From Nitrospiraceae bacterium (lineage in GTDB: Bacteria; Nitrospirota; Thermodesulfovibrionia; Thermodesulfovibrionales; UBA1546), in NCBI GenBank assembly GCA_003535475.1, contig DOHC01000071.1, positions 1 through 14,320 on the forward strand: a stretch of 14,320 nucleotides of DNA. Direction: 5' to 3'. The stretch's first letter is position 1, and each line of letters opens with the position of its first letter. The position numbers and the translations under genes were made by a program. The notes under the pieces were generated by a model, which searched no databases, was not told the DNA's origin, and saw only the letters and a list, made by a program, of their open reading frames with translations. This document shows, one piece after another, positions 13,005 through 14,320 of the stretch.

Positions 13005-14279
13005 ATGAAGGTTCTTGTTATCGGCGGCGGCGGAAGAGAGCATGCTATTGTCTGGAAACTTTCTCAGAGCAGGCATACAGATAAAATATTCTGCTGTCCC
13101 GGGAATGCGGGCATTTCGGAGCTGGCGGAATGCATAAGCGTTGATGACAACAACTTTGATTCGCTTGTTGATTTTGCCAGATACGAGGGAATTGACCTGA
13201 CGATTGTAGGGCCTGAGGCGCCGTTATCAAGAGGCATAGTTGATGTATTTGAGAAAAACGGCAGAAAGATAGTCGGGCCCAACATAAAGGCAGCACAGCT
13301 TGAGGGAAGCAAGGTATTTGCGAAAGACCTTATGAAGCGGTGCGGGATACCAACTGCAGAGTATAAGGTATTTACTTCCTATCTTCATGCAGAAGATTAC
13401 GTGCGTATGAAAGGCGCTCCCATTGTCATCAAGGCAGACGGACTTGCATCTGGGAAAGGCGTGATCGTAGCAGAAACCGTTGATGAGGCAATAGCAGGGC
13501 TTAAACTTATAATGAAAGACAGGGCATTCGGGGATGCAGGCAACAAAGTATTGGTTGAAGAATGTATCCATGGCGAAGAGGCATCCTTTATGGCATTCAC
13601 TGATGGAAAATCAATACTTCCGATGGTAAGCGCTCAGGACCACAAACGGATTTTTGACGGGGATAAGGGGCCCAATACAGGCGGCATGGGAGCATACAGC
13701 CCTGCCCCTGTGATTACGCCGGAGATTGAATCAATTGTGATGGAAAAGGTAATGCGCCCTGTAATAAAGGGATTGCAGTCAGAGGGAATAAAATACAAAG
13801 GGATACTCTACGCAGGCCTTATGATAAAAGAAAATAAACCATACGCTCTGGAGTTTAACTGCAGGCTTGGAGACCCTGAGACCCAGCCTGTTCTCACAAG
13901 GCTTAAAACAGACTTGGTGGATGTTGCCCTTGCTATAGCCGATGAAAAGTTATCAAGCGTCAATCTTGAATGGAGACCGGAGCATTCAGTCTGTGTTGTA
14001 ATAGCGTCAAAGGGTTATCCGGGCGCATACGAAAAAGGCAAGGTTATAGAAGGGCTCAATGATGTCAAAAAAATGGATGACGTCTTTGTTTTTCATTCAG
14101 GCACATCATTTAATGACAATAAAGTTATCACATCAGGCGGAAGGGTGCTCGGAGTAACAGCGCTCGGCAGGGACATAAAGGATGCAAAAAATAAAGCGTA
14201 TAATGCCATAGAAAAGATTCATTTTAAGGGAATGAATTACCGAAGGGATATTGCCGACAGGGCAATAAGTTTTAAATAA
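13005..14279 (+). CDS. purD: Phosphoribosylamine-glycine ligase (GAR synthetase)
   Basis: PurD joins glycine to phosphoribosylamine with ATP, the second step of purine synthesis. The 424-residue length is normal. VIGGGGREHAIVWKL (5-19) opens the N-domain, KADGLASGKGVIVAET (143-158) is the ATP-grasp glycine loop, GPNTGGMGAYSPAPV (222-236) and EFNCRLGDPETQPVL (283-297) carry the nucleotide and metal residues. The C-terminal GYPGAYEKGKVI and HSGTS segments are present. It follows the purH domain gene by 2 bp, with GAAGGGAA as ribosome-binding site, so the two form a purine operon. An ATG at 14310, after an AT-rich stretch, may begin the next gene (often purE in such operons), but too little remains to tell. 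Confidence 0.97.
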   Translation: MKVLVIGGGGREHAIVWKLSQSRHTDKIFCCPGNAGISELAECISVDDNNFDSLVDFARYEGIDLTIVGPEAPLSRGIVDVFEKNGRKIVGPNIKAAQLEGSKVFAKDLMKRCGIPTAEYKVFTSYLHAEDYVRMKGAPIVIKADGLASGKGVIVAETVDEAIAGLKLIMKDRAFGDAGNKVLVEECIHGEEASFMAFTDGKSILPMVSAQDHKRIFDGDKGPNTGGMGAYSPAPVITPEIESIVMEKVMRPVIKGLQSEGIKYKGILYAGLMIKENKPYALEFNCRLGDPETQPVLTRLKTDLVDVALAIADEKLSSVNLEWRPEHSVCVVIASKGYPGAYEKGKVIEGLNDVKKMDDVFVFHSGTSFNDNKVITSGGRVLGVTALGRDIKDAKNKAYNAIEKIHFKGMNYRRDIADRAISFK

Positions 14280-14320
14280 TTCAAAAATTAAAACTCAAAA
14301 TTTAAAATTATGGAATTCCT

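Noticed and set aside
14310-14320. Start of a further gene after purD
   Set aside because: Only an ATG and eight bases are present, with no ribosome-binding site, so it cannot be supported as a feature.

Overview
The window is ordinary bacterial chromosome with tightly packed housekeeping genes. The organism is probably an anaerobic or microaerophilic Gram-negative, most likely Nitrospirota (Thermodesulfovibrionia-like) or a deltaproteobacterial relative. This is inference, based on a ferredoxin-linked 2-oxoacid oxidoreductase, a short Cys-containing ArgA-like acetyltransferase, a one-domain PurH, a myxobacterial-style membrane Ser/Thr kinase and moderate GC content. No phage, plasmid, insertion sequence with a transposase, CRISPR array, tRNA or rRNA is visible.

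Layout. (1) 1-635, + strand: the 3' end of a SAM hydroxide adenosyltransferase (DUF62) gene. (2) 694-3538, - strand, read right to left: Ppx/GppA phosphatase, the beta and gamma subunits of a 2-oxoacid:ferredoxin oxidoreductase, and a GNAT acetyltransferase. The oxidoreductase alpha subunit is absent. Beta and gamma are separated by a MITE-like inverted-repeat element. (3) 3539-4143: a 605-bp spacer between divergent ppx and murA, with a 171-nt stretch bounded by 12-bp inverted repeats, a smaller inverted repeat, and copy 1 of a two-hairpin dispersed repeat. (4) 4144-5604: murA and rpsU, convergent, with both stop codons inside one palindrome. (5) 5832-9830, + strand: ROK glucokinase, signal peptidase I, a small membrane-anchored protein, riboflavin synthase and RibBA, with copy 2 of the repeat between the two rib genes. 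(6) 10115-14279, + strand: membrane Ser/Thr kinase, RadC, a stand-alone IMP cyclohydrolase (PurH N-terminal domain) and PurD. A third, related two-hairpin repeat supplies the stop codon of radC.

The genes cover cell-wall precursor synthesis (murA), ribosome assembly (rpsU), sugar phosphorylation (glk), protein secretion (lepB), flavin synthesis (ribE, ribBA) and purine synthesis (purH domain, purD). I see no obvious new multi-gene system. The points most worth following are the family of palindromic repeats placed at gene ends, the possible structured RNA between ppx and murA, the RibBA metal-ligand substitution (His to Gln), the split PurH and the oxidoreductase lacking its alpha subunit.
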